DNA from: Candolleomyces eurysporus | Lineage: Eukaryota; Basidiomycota; Agaricomycetes; Agaricales; Psathyrellaceae | DNA: 64,000 nucleotides | Assembly: GCA_027579435.1 (NCBI GenBank) | Contig: JANBPK010000867.1 | Coordinates: 1 to 64,000 of the forward strand | Direction: 5' to 3' | Part shown: positions 32,161 through 44,315 of the stretch, piece by piece | Numbering within the stretch: the first letter of the stretch is position 1 | How the letters are laid out: each line of letters begins with the position of its first letter | Translations under genes and position numbers: made by a program | The notes under the pieces: model-generated | The model's database searches: none | What the model was told of the DNA's origin: nothing | Seen by the model: the letters and a program-made list of their open reading frames with translations, nothing else

Positions 32161-32867
32161 TGGCACAGNTTTTCGACGACGAGAGGTGATGTTGGGGTGA
32201 CAGTGATGGAGAGGTGTGTGATTCAAATCTCAGCTTCACCGGGATGTCAATGCTGCTGGGCCTTTTCCTTCTCATATTCTTCAAGAGACTTTAAATTTGA
32301 GCCCTGATACAACGATGGGAGGAAGTAGGAGGATTAGGATCCAGCTAAGGTCATTGTCTGTCTACCTATCGACCCCGGCTTCGACTGGTACAGTCACATT
32401 TTGGTCGAGATCTTTGAGTTTGTATATGGCGCCCTACTATCGTCGCTTTGTAGACATTAATCAGGACTTACGGAGATCGTTGTCGGGCGGATAAGGTCGA
32501 AGGGTAGATGGAGGCATAGTAGAATCATGCTGAAGCGATTTAATTGTCAAAGTAATCGTAGCTGGATAGAATGATAATTAGAAAACTAAAGGTCGAGGCG
32601 AACAAAAAGCATTGAATATGAGCTGAGCTTGACTTTCGTCTATCTTTGCAAGCAGAATAACTCAGGAGGTAGAGGAAACCATCAGGCAAAAGTTCAGAAG
32701 AGTCAACTGTACGAAATTGGGGGTATCAATGAAGAATTAGTGATCGATAGCTACTATGCTCACTGGGGTGATGGACGGGAGCCTTGACATTCAGGATAGA
32801 CTGGGCTCCAAATACGATGCAGCCATGGTTGAACGTTGACAAGAGAGTGGCGCGGTGTTTATGTAAT
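32161..32867. other. MEM 5' remnants and unassigned sequence
   Basis: Up to about 32500 there are short matches to the MEM 5' region of 43.4 and 56.3 kb (GACAGTGATGGAGAGGTGTG, CGATGGGAGGAAGTAGGAGG). From 32510 to 32867 I see nothing recognisable. Confidence 0.3.
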
Positions 32868-32925
32868 TTCGGAGCCCGGAACCCGGCAAGAGGTGTAAGA
32901 ATCGGCCAGGTGCTCTGCGGGATTC
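32868..32925 (+). promoter_or_regulatory. LRR/MEM promoter cassette
   Basis: TCGGAGCCCGGAACCCGGCAAG and TGTAAGAATCGGCCAGG match the middle of the NACHT/OMT cassette. It lies upstream of the LRR copy at 33.1 kb. Confidence 0.4.
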
Positions 32926-33089
32926 TCGCTGAGGTGCTTCTCGCTGAGGTGCTTGCTGTATCCACCTTTGACCTACCCAGACGCCGCAGCCAAAGCGAGA
33001 GGGCTCTGTCCATCCAGTCGGGAGAAATGTAAGAGGGTTGACATCAGGAGGGGCTATAAGGAGTCAACGCGTCTGTGGGTCATGTTTAG

Positions 33090-34350
33090 TGAGTAGCAAC
33101 GCTTATATCCACTCCGAGTGATTTAAAATAAGTTGAACAGGGATAATCACGAGATTGCGGGTCTGGTGAAAGGCGTCCAAGTCAAGCCGCACACTTAGCA
33201 GGGCCAAATGGTGAATGTGGTCTTCAACTCGGACCATACAAAGTCTCAGGCGAGGAAAGGGTTCGAGAAATGCTATATCGACCGTGTTCATACTCTGACC
33301 TTCACTCTTGCCGACATTAGACGGTACCATCTCGAACGAGACGAATCGCTCAACTACCACGCCAGCGTGTCAATGCCGTTTCTCTAACCGCAGGGCTAAT
33401 CGGCCATGCTCACGCACCTCTCTATCCGCGTCCCCCGCGACTTGCTCAATTCCTTCGTTCCCGTCAAGCTCTCTTAACTCACCCACATTCGCATCTGCTT
33501 GAACTCGGGTCACCTCCGGACACCAATCGACATCCGCTTCAATAGATTCTCAGCGTTCTTAACCAACCTCAAAGGCACGCTGACCTCACTATCGATTCAA
33601 ACGACGCCTACCTATGAAAACTTCGAGGCTTAGAGGTGCTTCCAATACCCAGGCACCATTTCCCATTTAAATGCCATGTCCCTTACCATCCCTTCCAACG
33701 GAGCTCAGCTCTCCTTAACCCGCACCGTTTCAGCCAGTTCATTCAGAAACACGTTGCAACGTTGGAGTCGTCTCTCAGGCAACACGGTGCGCTGTCAACT
33801 CCGAACGCGTTACCCCTATATGCATAAATTGGATCCAAACTACCCATTCGTCCATTCGGACTCAGAAAACACCTGGTGGTGTATTGGGCTTCCGGAACTA
33901 CAGCATGCAGCGGTGACGTTGAGACCACTCAAGACACCTCCCCGGATTGTCTCTGATTCCCTCTCTGCTCACTCGACGACCATCAAGTCGATGGCGCTGG
34001 TGGACAAGGCTTTGGATTGGACGGACGTTTGTGGTGTACATGTCTTGCCGGCGTTCTATTATCCAGTGGTAGTGGGTTGGCGCAGTACATGTCGATGCCG
34101 CTGAGGAGCTAGGAGACACGCATCGACGCGTTCAGTCCCCACTTTCTCAGCTCAGAGTTTGAAGCTGGACCTTGTGGATAGGACACTTATGGCAGGGTAT
34201 GCTCATACCTCGGTACATCTTCTTTTGTCGGCTTGGTATATCGAGGGACCTTTGAACTGACTCATCCCTTCCTCTGTAGCTTCAATCCGTTCAGAATCTT
34301 GATTATGTCACCAGGTGTCGGTAGAGCTTGAATATTCGCTGTTGAAGAAA
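33090..34350 (+). pseudogene. LRR-family gene, long copy
   Basis: After an intron ending GTTGAACAG, an exon reads DNHEIAGLVKGVQVKPHT, then DHTKSQARKGFEKCYIDR and VHTLTFTLADI. A second intron is followed by RYHLERDESLNYHASV. Leucine-rich pieces follow (ALSLTIPSNGAQLSLT, IKSMALVDKALDWTDVC), then diverged 3' exons. Unlike the 9.5, 44 and 63 kb copies it keeps the four bases of KSQARKGFE. A stop after KPHT and later frame changes break it. Confidence 0.5.
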
Positions 34351-34900
34351 GACTCGTGCTCCATCTTCCCGATCTCGATTCCATTGAGGAATCGACGCTC
34401 TGATCGTGCGCTGCCCCGTTGCAGCAATACTTATCTTCCTCTGAAGACGGACCGGTCATGCTTGGAGACGATGCAGATTTATGATATTCACGAACCCTTT
34501 GATTCACTGCTCAGATCTCAGCAAATCTAATGCCTGTCGCTCTTGCTTGTTCCTCCTTTTCCCCGCCCCTTGCAACTCAAAACTTGGTTTCAACTCGAGC
34601 AGTTGTATTTTTGTTTGTTAGCTTTCGCTCTCGAACGCGTACATATCTAGGGCGATCGATAATTGTTGTAGTATTGGCACATTGTAGCATTTTGCTGTAG
34701 TTTTCGGAATTCTATTAAGCTGTCCTGTACTTGTATTCCGGGGTGGTGATAAGATAATGGTGTAATGGCGAAACAATGAGGATGGAGCGAGAGAAGAGAG
34801 TAGATAGGTAGGTATTCAGCGAGGTTCAGCATCGCGTCATGAGGCCATGGCCGATTAGCTCCCTACATCTTGATGTAGACAAGGAAGAGTGGGAAGTGTT
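34351..34900. repeat. LRR 3' flank and conserved array tail
   Basis: Flank blocks (CCGATCTCGATTCCATTGAGG) are followed by the tail from about 34590 (TCGAGCAGTTGTATTTTTGT, ACATATCTAGGGCGATCGAT). It is more diverged than other tails. Confidence 0.5.
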
Positions 34901-37129
34901 TTAGTCCTGCTGCAAGTCCTTGTCCTGCAAGTCCTCCTCCGTGAAGCCAAATTTCTGATATCTTTCCTTCCACCGATCGAAATACGATTGCACGATATCT
35001 ACCAACTCCTGCTTGTGGAGATCATCCTGGAGATGAACAGAAATGAGTGATATTCCAATGAAAAAGAGATGTTCATACATTGAGGCGTTTAATAGCATCA
35101 AATGTAAAGTGCGCCAATCCATACAAATCACGGCGAAGGAGCCAATGGGATGACAATCTTTTGTCAATTCTTCCCCATCCGTTATCACGGGTGAACTCAA
35201 TCAGTCGAAGATCGTCGACACATGTGGTTTGATTGCGAGAGTAGTGAAGCAAAGCCCAGATGATCCTATGAAAGCTCCCTGATCAGAAAGGGATATCAGT
35301 AACTTGGTCAGGATGAATCACGATGACTCACAGCTATCCAAGAAATCTTCATGTTGAAGTATCTTCTGAAGACAAGACTCTACCACGTACTGGCGAACCC
35401 GTCTTTCCGAAACAAACAAGTGCTGAGCACGAAACTCGCTGTCTAGAAACTCGGAGAATGACTGGTGATAGAAATGCATCTCCTCCCACACCTCGGTATC
35501 TTGCGGGTCTTGACAAACGAAGACGAGTGAGTGCAAATCGGAAAAAAGGACCTTATGACCTCCCTCTTCAAGGCCGATGATTTCATCGTAATTGCGAGTG
35601 CTACCTTGGATCCCTTCGATGCGACCGTCAGAATTCATCTGGTGTGCCCGGACAAGTAGGAGAAAATCTCGTCCTCGATTGATGTCAACTGCCTCGTACA
35701 ACTCCTTCGCGGTGGAAAGAATAACCCTGTAAAGGCTGTCGAGGAGTTCCAATGGCCGCGTTTGTTGACCATCATGGGGGGTCCAGTCGATGATTGTTCG
35801 CAGTCGATCCACCGGGGAGCTGCGCCGCTCTGATACATATTTGACCACCGTCGCAGCGTAGATGAACTGTCCTGAAGCTGCCGCTACGAGCTTCTCGATA
35901 TCTTCCTTTGTGGGCCATAGATGAGGAAGTGCTCGGCGGTCCCGGCTTCGACTACCGATTCCACGAAGTCTAGTCCACAAATAGCGACGAATATCGCCCG
36001 TGGCATTGTACATGTCGCTGAGCTTGATGTGGTAGGTGAGTTGGTACAGGTAGCCTTCCGGCTCGTTTTCCAGCGCGCTGCGGATGGCCCATTCCGGTCT
36101 GCTGGCGATGAATACGCGGAATGGGAGATCATTGTCGAGGAGACAATGTTTGATGGCGGATAATAGTTCATCTTGGTTGTCTTCCCCGGAGCACTCGTCG
36201 AGGCCATCAATCAGGATGGCATGGGGGAAGGTGCTGCTGTCCAGGCCCCCGCTTGCTCTGACGCACTGGAAGGGGCCGACTATGAGAGTGTCCATCTGAG
36301 TTTCAAGGCGTTTCTTGAAGATGAGTGGGTCTTCTTCGACGGCCTTTCCAATAGCATCGCGGAGGGCAGTATTGCGTTGGCCTAGCTGGCAAGCGATGGT
36401 GGGCACAATGTGAACTAAGTTGTTTCGAGTGGGGTCTCCCGCGGAGAAGAAGAATGCCGACCCAAGGGTGTTGGACTTTGAGCACTTTTCAGCGATTGTC
36501 TGCTGTAACGCCGATTTGCCCGCTCCTGCCGCACCGGTCATACAGAGCAAACGTTTGGGGCCTTCGCGATCTTGAATCCAATCCATGAGTTCATCGGTAA
36601 CCTCAACGCGAGTGCCTTCATCGCACTTCGGTGCATCGAATCGAGCACTCGAGTCGTGAAGGGCATTGCAGGCTACATTTTTCAACAGTGTCTTCCAGCC
36701 TGTCGAAGCAAAGTCATATTAGTCATTGAGAAGATTCTGCAAATGCTGTTGTGTACCTTTTTTCGGGCCATCCTTAAATGAATGGACAATGAAGTTGTCG
36801 ATGTTGAAGTTCTGCGCATTTGGGAACATCGAAGTGGTTGCGGTGTGCTCCATGGTTGGTGTGTGTCTGTGGGTTGCCGCAGCGGACGGACCCACGTTGG
36901 CAAAGGAAGGCGTCGGAGCCTCAGCCGCGCTGACCAGGATCGCCTTGGCCATTGTCAATCCCTCAGGCTTCTCCAGCAGCATTGAGGCACGCACATTGTT
37001 TGGGTAACACTCGGCTGTCGGGAGACCATGAGCGATCGGCTCCTTGTCTCTGCGGCGCCGCTTGGAGGAGAGGAGGGAGCCACTATCACCGACGGACTGG
37101 ACCCCTCTTTTCTTAGGATTCGAGGACAT
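34901..37129 (-). CDS. NACHT NTPase, NLR-like (array copy 8)
   Basis: Exons on minus are 37129-36757, 36699-35332, 35278-35079 and 35026-34901, giving 688 aa, all in frame. Start MSSNPKKRGVQSVGDSG, then the strongest basic cluster of the set (SSKRRRRDKE), a plausible nuclear localisation signal. MFPNAQNFNIDNFIVHSF precedes the NACHT core, whose GAAGAGKS, ILIDGLDEC and ASRPE motifs are intact. Exon 3 is 6-12 bp shorter than in other copies because of a change in the SSHWLLRRDLYG block. Intron 2 (53 bp) is no longer a multiple of three. The tail is TEEDLQDKDLQQD. Confidence 0.87.
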
Positions 37130-37235
37130 ACAGGCGAGTGCAAAGATGAAGGCTGGAAGAGAGAACAGCTCGGACCGCAAAACAGCAATGGACACGAGGC
37201 ACAGCATTTCCGCGCTCGGACCAGTTTTGAGCTGG

Positions 37236-37300
37236 CGCGTATTTAGACGCCGGCGTGTGAGTATCGGCAAGAACAGCTTAAGAACGGCGGTGATTCGTGC
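37236..37300. promoter_or_regulatory. Divergent promoter cassette (NACHT copy 8 / OMT)
   Basis: GGCGCGTATTTAGACGCCGG fused directly to CGTGTGAGTATCGGCAAGAA, so the middle third of the cassette is deleted. The deletion leaves an extended palindrome around GACGCCGGCGT. Confidence 0.5.
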
Positions 37301-38060
37301 ATTCCCGCCAAGCCCATTGACATCACGAGGAGCTGTGCTCCAGAAACTCCTGAGAAAGTCAAGAGAAAGTCAATCGATTGAAGTCCATGCAAGAGCAGTG
37401 ACCCGAGTTGCTGGAAACTGGTGTGGCGGACTTCCAAGGTATGTATTCGCTGTGCATTTCATGATCGGGAGGGACTCTGACGAGACCGACTAGGACTATT
37501 CAGTACATGACTCCTTCGTGCTCTACCCAGTGAAACATGCAGCTGTCTTCCTCCTCTGCGGCGGCCTCCGTGATTGGCCTGATGACTACGCCCAACGGAA
37601 GATTCTGCTCCACCTTGAGAGGCTGTTACCCCCGAGACAAACCTCTTTCTGGCTGATTTTGTTCTGCTTCATGTGTGTGCGGACGATTTCACGTCAGGAA
37701 TTGGGCTGGACGGTATCGAAGGGGGCAGGGAGTACTGGCTCTTGGGCCGTTGCCGCCTAACTTGGGTAAAGCGACTGCTAATGTGCATTGGATGAAGTTA
37801 CGGTACGTTCCTCTGCTATTTTTTCGTTCTCTCCTAATCTCTTCTGCTCATCGTCCCTTTACGTGGCCCCTTTTGTCACTCCATGCAATTCTTTTGCTGA
37901 CTGGAGTGTTAGATGAACGTCACGTTCAACTCTCGAGAAAGTACGCTCCAGCAAACTACTATACCTTTGGCATCCTGTCCCACAGAAGGACTCCTTGTCC
38001 TCCCCTTGGTCTTCAGCAGATCATCACACTCTTCCGCGCCCGCCGATCAGCCTTTCTCAG
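37301..38060 (+). pseudogene. O-methyltransferase, 3' half, broken
   Basis: The segment reads HAAVFLLCGGLRDWPDDY, RKILLHLERLLPPRQTSF, then a shifted frame with NLGKATANVHWMKL. An intron and DERHVQLSRKYAPANY in place of the MFNSRERTLREIVAL exon follow. The catalytic HDW is RDW here, so the active-site histidine is replaced. The SAM-binding half is absent. Confidence 0.5.
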
Positions 38061-38104
38061 CCAGCTTCGGCTTCTTCGGCACATTTCTTCGGTTCCAATT
38101 CTGG

Positions 38105-38960
38105 TCAATCCTCCTTTACCGTTTCTGGCAGCTTCGAATCGTGAGCATTCAGGGACAAGGAGAAGGCGAAGGAAGGTGGCAGCAGCGAGCAGACAAAGGA
38201 TGACGAAATCCCCGAAAACGTGCAACTCTTGACCAGTTTAAGATGCGGATCTTTGGTTCTCGGACGTCTCGGATGGAGCTGTCTTTGATCGCGGAAGCAT
38301 TTGCTAAATTTGAAGAGGTGAAGAGGTATCGGGGCCACGAGTTTTAGGGAGGGGATTGAGCAGCAAGACGTTGTGGTGGCCAAGTTAACGACTGATAAGT
38401 CGACAGTCAGCAAGGCACCGTTGTCGAGGCCTGCAGGATTTTAAAGATGGTGAAGAAGTGGACGATGAAGTTGCCAGAAAGGGCAGCACGAATCTATGGC
38501 TGAGGCTTAGACCAGCTGCGATCATCTGCTCAGGGACGCGGCGCTGCTGAATTTTTGACAGATTGGACCGAGCTCCTCGNCCCCCCTCATCGCAGGTCGG
38601 CTTCCAGGATCGATATGACAACTGCAACATCGCCGAGGCTGGCCACAACATATGACTCCTAGAAGCTTCAAGAGGCCTGCATCGTTGGGTTCTGAGCAGA
38701 GCCGATGCCACCGTCCTGGTACTATCGATACAGCCCGCTGGTCAGAATGCTGTGTCAGAGGTTCCTGTGAAATCGATGGTTCCGGCTCGATCTATCACTC
38801 CCCCCTCAGCCCAATAGTTCGGTGCCACTGAGCCCTCCTACTTCGCAGCATGCGGTAGCGGCTAGTTCCTCCTAGGACCCCTGGGTCATCTGTTAGGAGT
38901 CTTCACCCTAGTCCTGCAAGTCCGACGTTGTGTTCGGCCGGTTTGCGTGGAGAACGACCA
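38105..38960 (-). pseudogene. MEM: membrane/secreted protein remnant (short)
   Basis: On minus, GTEPLSG-like coding precedes an internal deletion. Then come a GALLTVDLSVVNLATTT block and a hydrophobic DFVILCLLAAATFLRLLLV, ending in GKGGLTRIGTEE. N at 38580. The first membrane segment is largely lost. Confidence 0.35.
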
Positions 38961-39054
38961 ATTGTAATCACGTTAGAGGCCCTAACTTGCAGGTGGAAAG
39001 TCAGAGAAAGTTACTAACTCAAGTAACTTTATTTACAGTCTTGTTAGCTTATAA
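38961..39054. other. Short unique junction
   Basis: It separates the MEM 5' remnant from an LRR 3' fragment. It contains AGTTACTAACTCAAGTAACT, an imperfect inverted repeat not seen elsewhere in the window. Confidence 0.3.
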
Positions 39055-39200
39055 TGGTGGTAGCGTCGACTCAAGTTTGTTCAGAATTTCGATGCGCTTG
39101 GGCTCGATGGGGTGCATTGGGATCTACGGCGTCGGTAGAGCTCGGGTAGTCGCTTTTGAAGCCTGGATCCTCGTACCTCGTGTCCCCTATCTCGATTCCA
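39055..39200 (+). pseudogene. LRR-family gene, last-exon fragment
   Basis: TCAAGTTTGTTCAGAATTTCG starts a match to the last LRR exon (FRISMRLGSMGCIGIYGV). No other exon is present; a deletion of about 1.4 kb has joined it to MEM. Confidence 0.45.
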
Positions 39201-39703
39201 TTGAGGAATTGACCCTCTGATTGTGCGCTGCCCCATTGCAGCAATACTGAATTCCTCTGAGAAAGGACTGGTCATGTTTGTGGACAATGCAGATTTATGA
39301 TATTTACGAACTGTTGGTCCATTCCCTGCTCAGACCTCGGCAAACCAAATGACTCTCGCTCTCGCTTGGTCTTCGTCTTCTCCTCTCACAACTCAACACT
39401 GGTTTCAGCTCAGGCAGTCGCATTTTTATTTGTTAATCTTCGCTCATGAACATCTGCAGATCTGTGGTAATTTTAATTGACAATCGCCGTACTGTTTGCA
39501 TATTGTAGAATTTGTTGTAGTTTTACAAAGTCTACGTTCACTAAGCTATCCTGTACTTGTATCCTTGCGTCCTTAATTTGTAATAGGATAATGATATGAT
39601 GACAGAACAATTGGACTCAGCAAGTTCCGGAATCGCGACATGAGGCCATAGCCGATCGTACTTCCCCACATCTTAGTGACAACAAGAAATAATGTGAATT
39701 AAT
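39201..39703. repeat. LRR 3' flank and conserved array tail
   Basis: Diverged flank (GATTCCATTGAGGAATTGACC) and tail (CTGTACTTGTATCCTTGCGT, TAATAGGATAATGATATGAT). The GATGGAGGGTAGA motif is missing. Confidence 0.45.
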
Positions 39704-41947
39704 CTAGAGCTTCTGCTTAAGCCCATAGTCCTGATATCTTTCTGTCCACTTATCGGAATACGTTTTCACAATATCTGCCAACTCGTGCTCGTGGAGATGA
39801 TTCTAAAGAGGAAACAGAAGTTAGCTCAATATTCCAATGGAAGGAGTTGTTCATACATTCAGGCGTTGGATAGCATCAAACGTAAAGCGCGCCAGGCCAG
39901 ACCACTTGCTGAACCGATCTATCTCGACATGGGATGAGAGTCTTTCGTCAATTCTTCCCCATCCGTTATTGCGGGTAAAATCAATAAGTCGAAGATTGTC
40001 GAGATATGTGATTTGGTCGCCAGAGTAGCGAAATAGTGCCCCAATGATAAAAGTAAAACTCCCTGATCAAGAAAAGGGATGTCAGAGACTTGGTCAGGAT
40101 GGATCACAGTAACTCACAATCGTGCAAGAAATCGTCCTGTTGAAGTAACTTCTGAAGACACGACTCTATCACGTACTGGCGAACTTGCCTTTCCGAAACG
40201 AATAAGTGCTGAGCGCGAAACTCGCTGTCCAGAAACTCGGAGAACGACCGGTGGTAGAAATGCATTTCCTCCCGCACCTTGGTATAGGCCGGGTCTTGAC
40301 GAACAAAGACGAGTGAGTGCAGGTCGGAAAAAAGGACTTGATGACCTCCTTCTTCAAGACCGATGATTTCATCAAAATCGCGAGTGCTACTTTGGACCCT
40401 CCCTATACGACCGTAGGAATTCATCTGATGTGCCCGGACAAGCAGAACCAAATCTCGTCCCCGATTTGTGTCGACTCCTTCATACAACTCCTTCGCAGTC
40501 GAAAGAATGTTCATGTAAAGGATATCAAGGAGTTCGTATGGCCGAGTTTGTTGACCACCTTCGGGAGTCCAGTCGATAATTGCCCTGAGTCTATCCACCG
40601 GGGAGCCGCGGCGCTCTGATACGTATTTGACTACCGTTGCAGCGTAGATGAACTGTCCCGAAGCTGCCGCCATGAGCTTCTCGATGTCTTCCTTCGTAGG
40701 CCACAGAGGAGACTGCGCTCGGTGGTCTCGGCTTCGACTGCCGATCCCCCGAAGTCTAGTCCACAAATAGCGACGAATATCACCGGTGGCATCGTACATG
40801 TCGCTGAGCTTGATGTGGTAAGCAAGTCGGTACAGATACCCTTCCGGTTCACTGTCCAGCGCAGTGCGGATGGCCCATTCTGGTCTGCTGGCGATGAATA
40901 TCCGGAATGGGAGGTCTTTATCGAGGAGACAACGTTTGATGGTGGATAACAGTACATCTTGATTGTCTTCCCCGAAGCATTCGTCAACACCATCGATCAG
41001 GATGGCATGGGGGAAGGTACCGCTGTCCAGGCCCCCCACTTGCACAGACGCGCTGGAAGGGGGCGACTATGAGGGCATCCATCTGAATTCCAACGGTTTT
41101 CTTGAATATGAGTGGGTCGTCTTCGATAGCCTTCCCAATGGCATCACGGAGGGCAGGATTGTGTAGGCCTAGCTGACAAGCGATGGTCGGAACAATGTAA
41201 GTTAAGCTGTTTCGAGTAGGGTCTCCCGCGGAGAAGAAGAATGCTGCGCCAAGGGTGTTGGAATCTGAGCATTTCCCAGCAATTGTCTGCTGTAACGCCG
41301 ATTTGCCTGCTCCTGCTGCACCGGTCATACACAGCAAACGTTGGGGGGCTTCACGGTCTTGAATCCAATCCATGAGCTCCTTGGTGACCTCGACGCGAGT
41401 GTCTTCATCGCACTTTGGTGCATCGAATCGAGCACTAGAGTCATGAAGAGCGTTGGAAGCTATATTTTTCAACAGCATGCTCCAGCCTGCCATGGTCAGG
41501 GTTCAGACTGTTGATGAGTAAGGTTCTGCAAAGATGTGAACATACCGTCCATCCGGTTATCCTGAGTATTCTGAACATGCTGAGACGAATAAATGTGCAT
41601 GTTATCGACCCTAAAGTTCTGTGCATTCGGAAATATCGACATGGCTGCGGTGTGCTCTACGGGCGCTGTGGGTCTGTGGATTGCTGCAGCGGGCGCGGGC
41701 AAGCCCACGTCGGAAAAAGATACCGTCGGAGCCTCAGGCGCGCTGACCAGGTTAGCCTTGGCACCATCAATCACTCAGGCTTCTCAATCAGTATTGAGGT
41801 ACGCACATTATCTGGGGAGTTCTCGAATGTTGGTACATCATGAGCGATCGGCTGCTCGTCTCTGCGATGCCGTTTGGAGGGGAAGAGCAGCGAGCCAAGG
41901 CCATCAACGACGGACTTGATGCCTTTTGTTTTGGGATTTGAGGACAT
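39704..41947 (-). pseudogene. NACHT NTPase (array copy 9), disrupted
   Basis: The exon layout is that of the intact copies: exon 1 from 41947, exon 2 41486-40118, exon 3 40062-39857, exon 4 39802-39704. Two lesions are visible. In exon 1 a TGA at 41771-41773 follows SILIEKPE, and a one-base deletion shifts the rest. In exon 2 a C run near 41031-41036 has one extra base, which ends the upstream frame and splits the ATPase between PFQRVCASGG and Walker B. Walker B itself reads ILIDGVDEC. A downstream start at 41774 would skip the first lesion but not the second. The second lies in a homopolymer and could be an assembly error; the first does not look like one. Tail KERYQDYGLKQKL-like, closest to fragment 3. 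Confidence 0.75.
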
Positions 41948-42074
41948 AAGGCGGCTACAGAGACGAGGACTGGAAGAGAGAAGAGCTTGGCCCCAACACA
42001 GCAACGGCACAACTATCACTCGGAGGCATTCACCAGGCACAGCGTTCCCGCGCTCGGACCGGGTTTTCTACCTG

Positions 42075-42450
42075 GCGCGTATTTAGACGCCGGTTTCAAA
42101 TTCTGATTTTAGAACTCATCGTTGCTGCCAACTTGGGTAAAGCGAATGCTGTAGTGAATGAACCTTACTAAATCCTTCAACTCTTGCATCTGTCCTTTAC
42201 CATTCTGTTCTCAGGCTGGTCATCATCCCTTTTCCATCCCCCTCATGCCAGCCATTCCATGTAATTACTTTGCTAACTGGATTAGATAAATGCCATGTTC
42301 AGCTCTCGAGAACGTACACTTTGGTAGATTGTAGCTTTGGCCTTATCGGCCGAGTGAAGAGTTGTGAAGGTTACTAAGACTCCCGGGCCGCCTTTAGGTA
42401 TATCGTTGCCACTCCTGTGGAGAAGAATTCCTTGTCATCGCCCCCTCCTG
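42075..42450 (+). pseudogene. Promoter cassette and small O-methyltransferase fragment
   Basis: GGCGCGTATTTAGACGCCGG is followed after about 30 bp by OMT sequence from the middle of the gene (AANLGKANAVV), the intron, and CATGTTCAGCTCTCGAGAAC, the MFNSRERTL exon. Everything between the cassette and NLGKAN is deleted, including the HDW region. Confidence 0.5.
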
Positions 42451-42454
42451 CATC

Positions 42455-43960
42455 TGCCAATCATTAGCAGCCTCACTCAGTCGTACTCCTCGGAAACACT
42501 CTCCAACTCTGATTCTGTCAGGAAGGATAGCAAAGGCAACAGCGAACAGACAAATTATCGGAACGAGGGTGAGGTTAATGAAATCATCCAACTTTCGACC
42601 GGTTCAAGGTGTGGATCTCTGTTGTTTGGAGGACGGGGCTGTCCTCTATTGCAGAGGCGTTGGAAAAATTTGGAGGGGGGTGAGGTATACAGGACCCAGC
42701 GCTTTAGGGAGGTCGAAAAGCAGCACCAGCACCTCTGCGATTGCCGGAAGCTGGGATGGCGAAGTGTTCCACTGGCAAGTTGACAGTCATCGTTGAGCCC
42801 TGCGGCAAGTTTGAATGTGGTGAAGAAGAGGACGTCGTTCCGCAACTCTAGCATCGCCGTCAACAAGAGCAGCACGAATCAGCATTGCCTCGGTCCTCAG
42901 GCTAGTGCTGCTATTGAAACGACCCGCTCTCCTGAATCTCGTTCGACAGATGCAGCAGATAGAGCACTGGGGGAGCTTTATCCTGTCTCCCTACCCAGGC
43001 CGCCCACCCCGATTAATATGAAGATCGCAACTTTGCCTCGGCAGGCGCCGCCGCCTACGCTTGCGAGAAGTTGGAAGAGGACTGTGGCGTTGGCGAATTT
43101 AAGGTAAGGAACGGGTTTAATTGGGTTCTGAGCAGCCAGTGCCACCTTTGTTCATCGCCCTGCTCATATCGGGAGTTCCGGAGTCGTCCCCCTGTCGACC
43201 TACCAGCCCCGCTCGGATCCAACCCACTTCGATCCCATCGAGTCCTCCTGCTTTGCGGCCTGCGGTGGTCATACCAGTTCCTCCTGGATCTTGCACAACT
43301 AAGTCGTCGGTTAGGAGTCTTCATCCGATTCCTGCTTCGATATCGACGCTGGGCAGGACTATGACTTTGAGTATGAGGTTGAGGAGTATTGAGGAGTCAG
43401 ACGTCATTAGAGTTTGTTGACTCAGTTGTTGTAGACAACGGGAGATGGTGGTGGGGTGACAGCGATGGGGAGGTCTGTGGCTCAGATTCCGTCTTCGCCG
43501 AGTTATATTCCTGCGAGTAACGCCTCAACTGCGACTAGGACAGCTGCACTACAGGGACAGCATCGAGCTCGACTCAGGAGAGAGCAAGGCTTACCCAGAA
43601 TGGACCGTTGGCTTGGGCTAATGTGAAATTTGCTGCCCCTTTCCCTTCCGTCCTTCCCCAGTGACTTTGAGTTTGAGTTTTGGTGCAGCGATGGGAGGAA
43701 GTCGGAGGTTCAGGATTTAGAGAAGGTCGTCGGCTGCCTACCGACCCCAATCTTGAATTCGAGTTCGAGCTGATTAAGAATGCTGCAGGGTATGGGTCTC
43801 GGGCTTTGGCGTCTACTGCCGGTGGTTGTGCTACACGTATTGTTGATAGGCCAGCGGACATGTGGGGGCCCCCATTCTGTGGGGTTAATACAAACGCAAG
43901 CGGAAGCAGTGTTGGTGTAGGGAGTTATTTGAAGGGTGCCGGGTAGAGGCTCGGTGGGAG
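42455..43960 (-). pseudogene. MEM: membrane/secreted protein remnant (long copy)
   Basis: On minus: a 5' part with GRTEGKGAANFTLAQANGPF and WVSLALS, then VVQDPGGTGMTTAGRKAGGL, GIEVGWIRAGLVGRQGDD, a CSEPN block, LKFANATVLFQLLASVGGG, VAIFILIGVGGLGRETG, then a membrane-like FVLLLLTAMLELRNDVLFF, and KLAAGL. This copy shows the 5' half best. Frame breaks are frequent. No family name can be given. Confidence 0.4.
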
Positions 43961-44227
43961 GATACTAGTAGACACGATTTGGGGGTGCTGCTAGGAGCCC
44001 CAATGTAGGGTCAGGCAGGCTGGAAGGTGCATCGTTGGCGAACAGGCCAGTATTTCGGATGATAGACTGTCAACTGCCATAGATGTGCGTTCGAGAGCAA
44101 TGTTGCTGAATCGAAATGATGTATCAAGTTGCGAGAGAGTGAAAAGAAGAGAGAGCGAGGGAGCTCAAGCTCGAGTTCGTCCAGATTCCAGCAGTGAAAG
44201 ATTCCAGTAGTGAAAGAGAGGCGGACT

Positions 44228-44315
44228 CCCGTATTTAGATGCCGGTTTCATAGCCGGGGACGAGGCGTGTGGGAGAATCGGCAAGAACAGCGTCTCTTCC
44301 AACCCAACCATAGCC
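44228..44315 (+). promoter_or_regulatory. LRR/MEM promoter cassette
   Basis: CCCGTATTTAGATGCCGGTTTCA, AGCCGGGGACGAGGCGTGTG, GGAGAATCGGCAAGAACAGC. This is the complete form, sharing GTATTTAGAYGCCGG and ATCGGCAAGAAC with the NACHT/OMT cassettes. Confidence 0.5.

Noticed and set aside
38985..39030. Small inverted-repeat transposon (MITE) at AGTTACTAACTCAAGTAACT
   Set aside because: The arms are only about 8 bp, and there is no second copy or target duplication.
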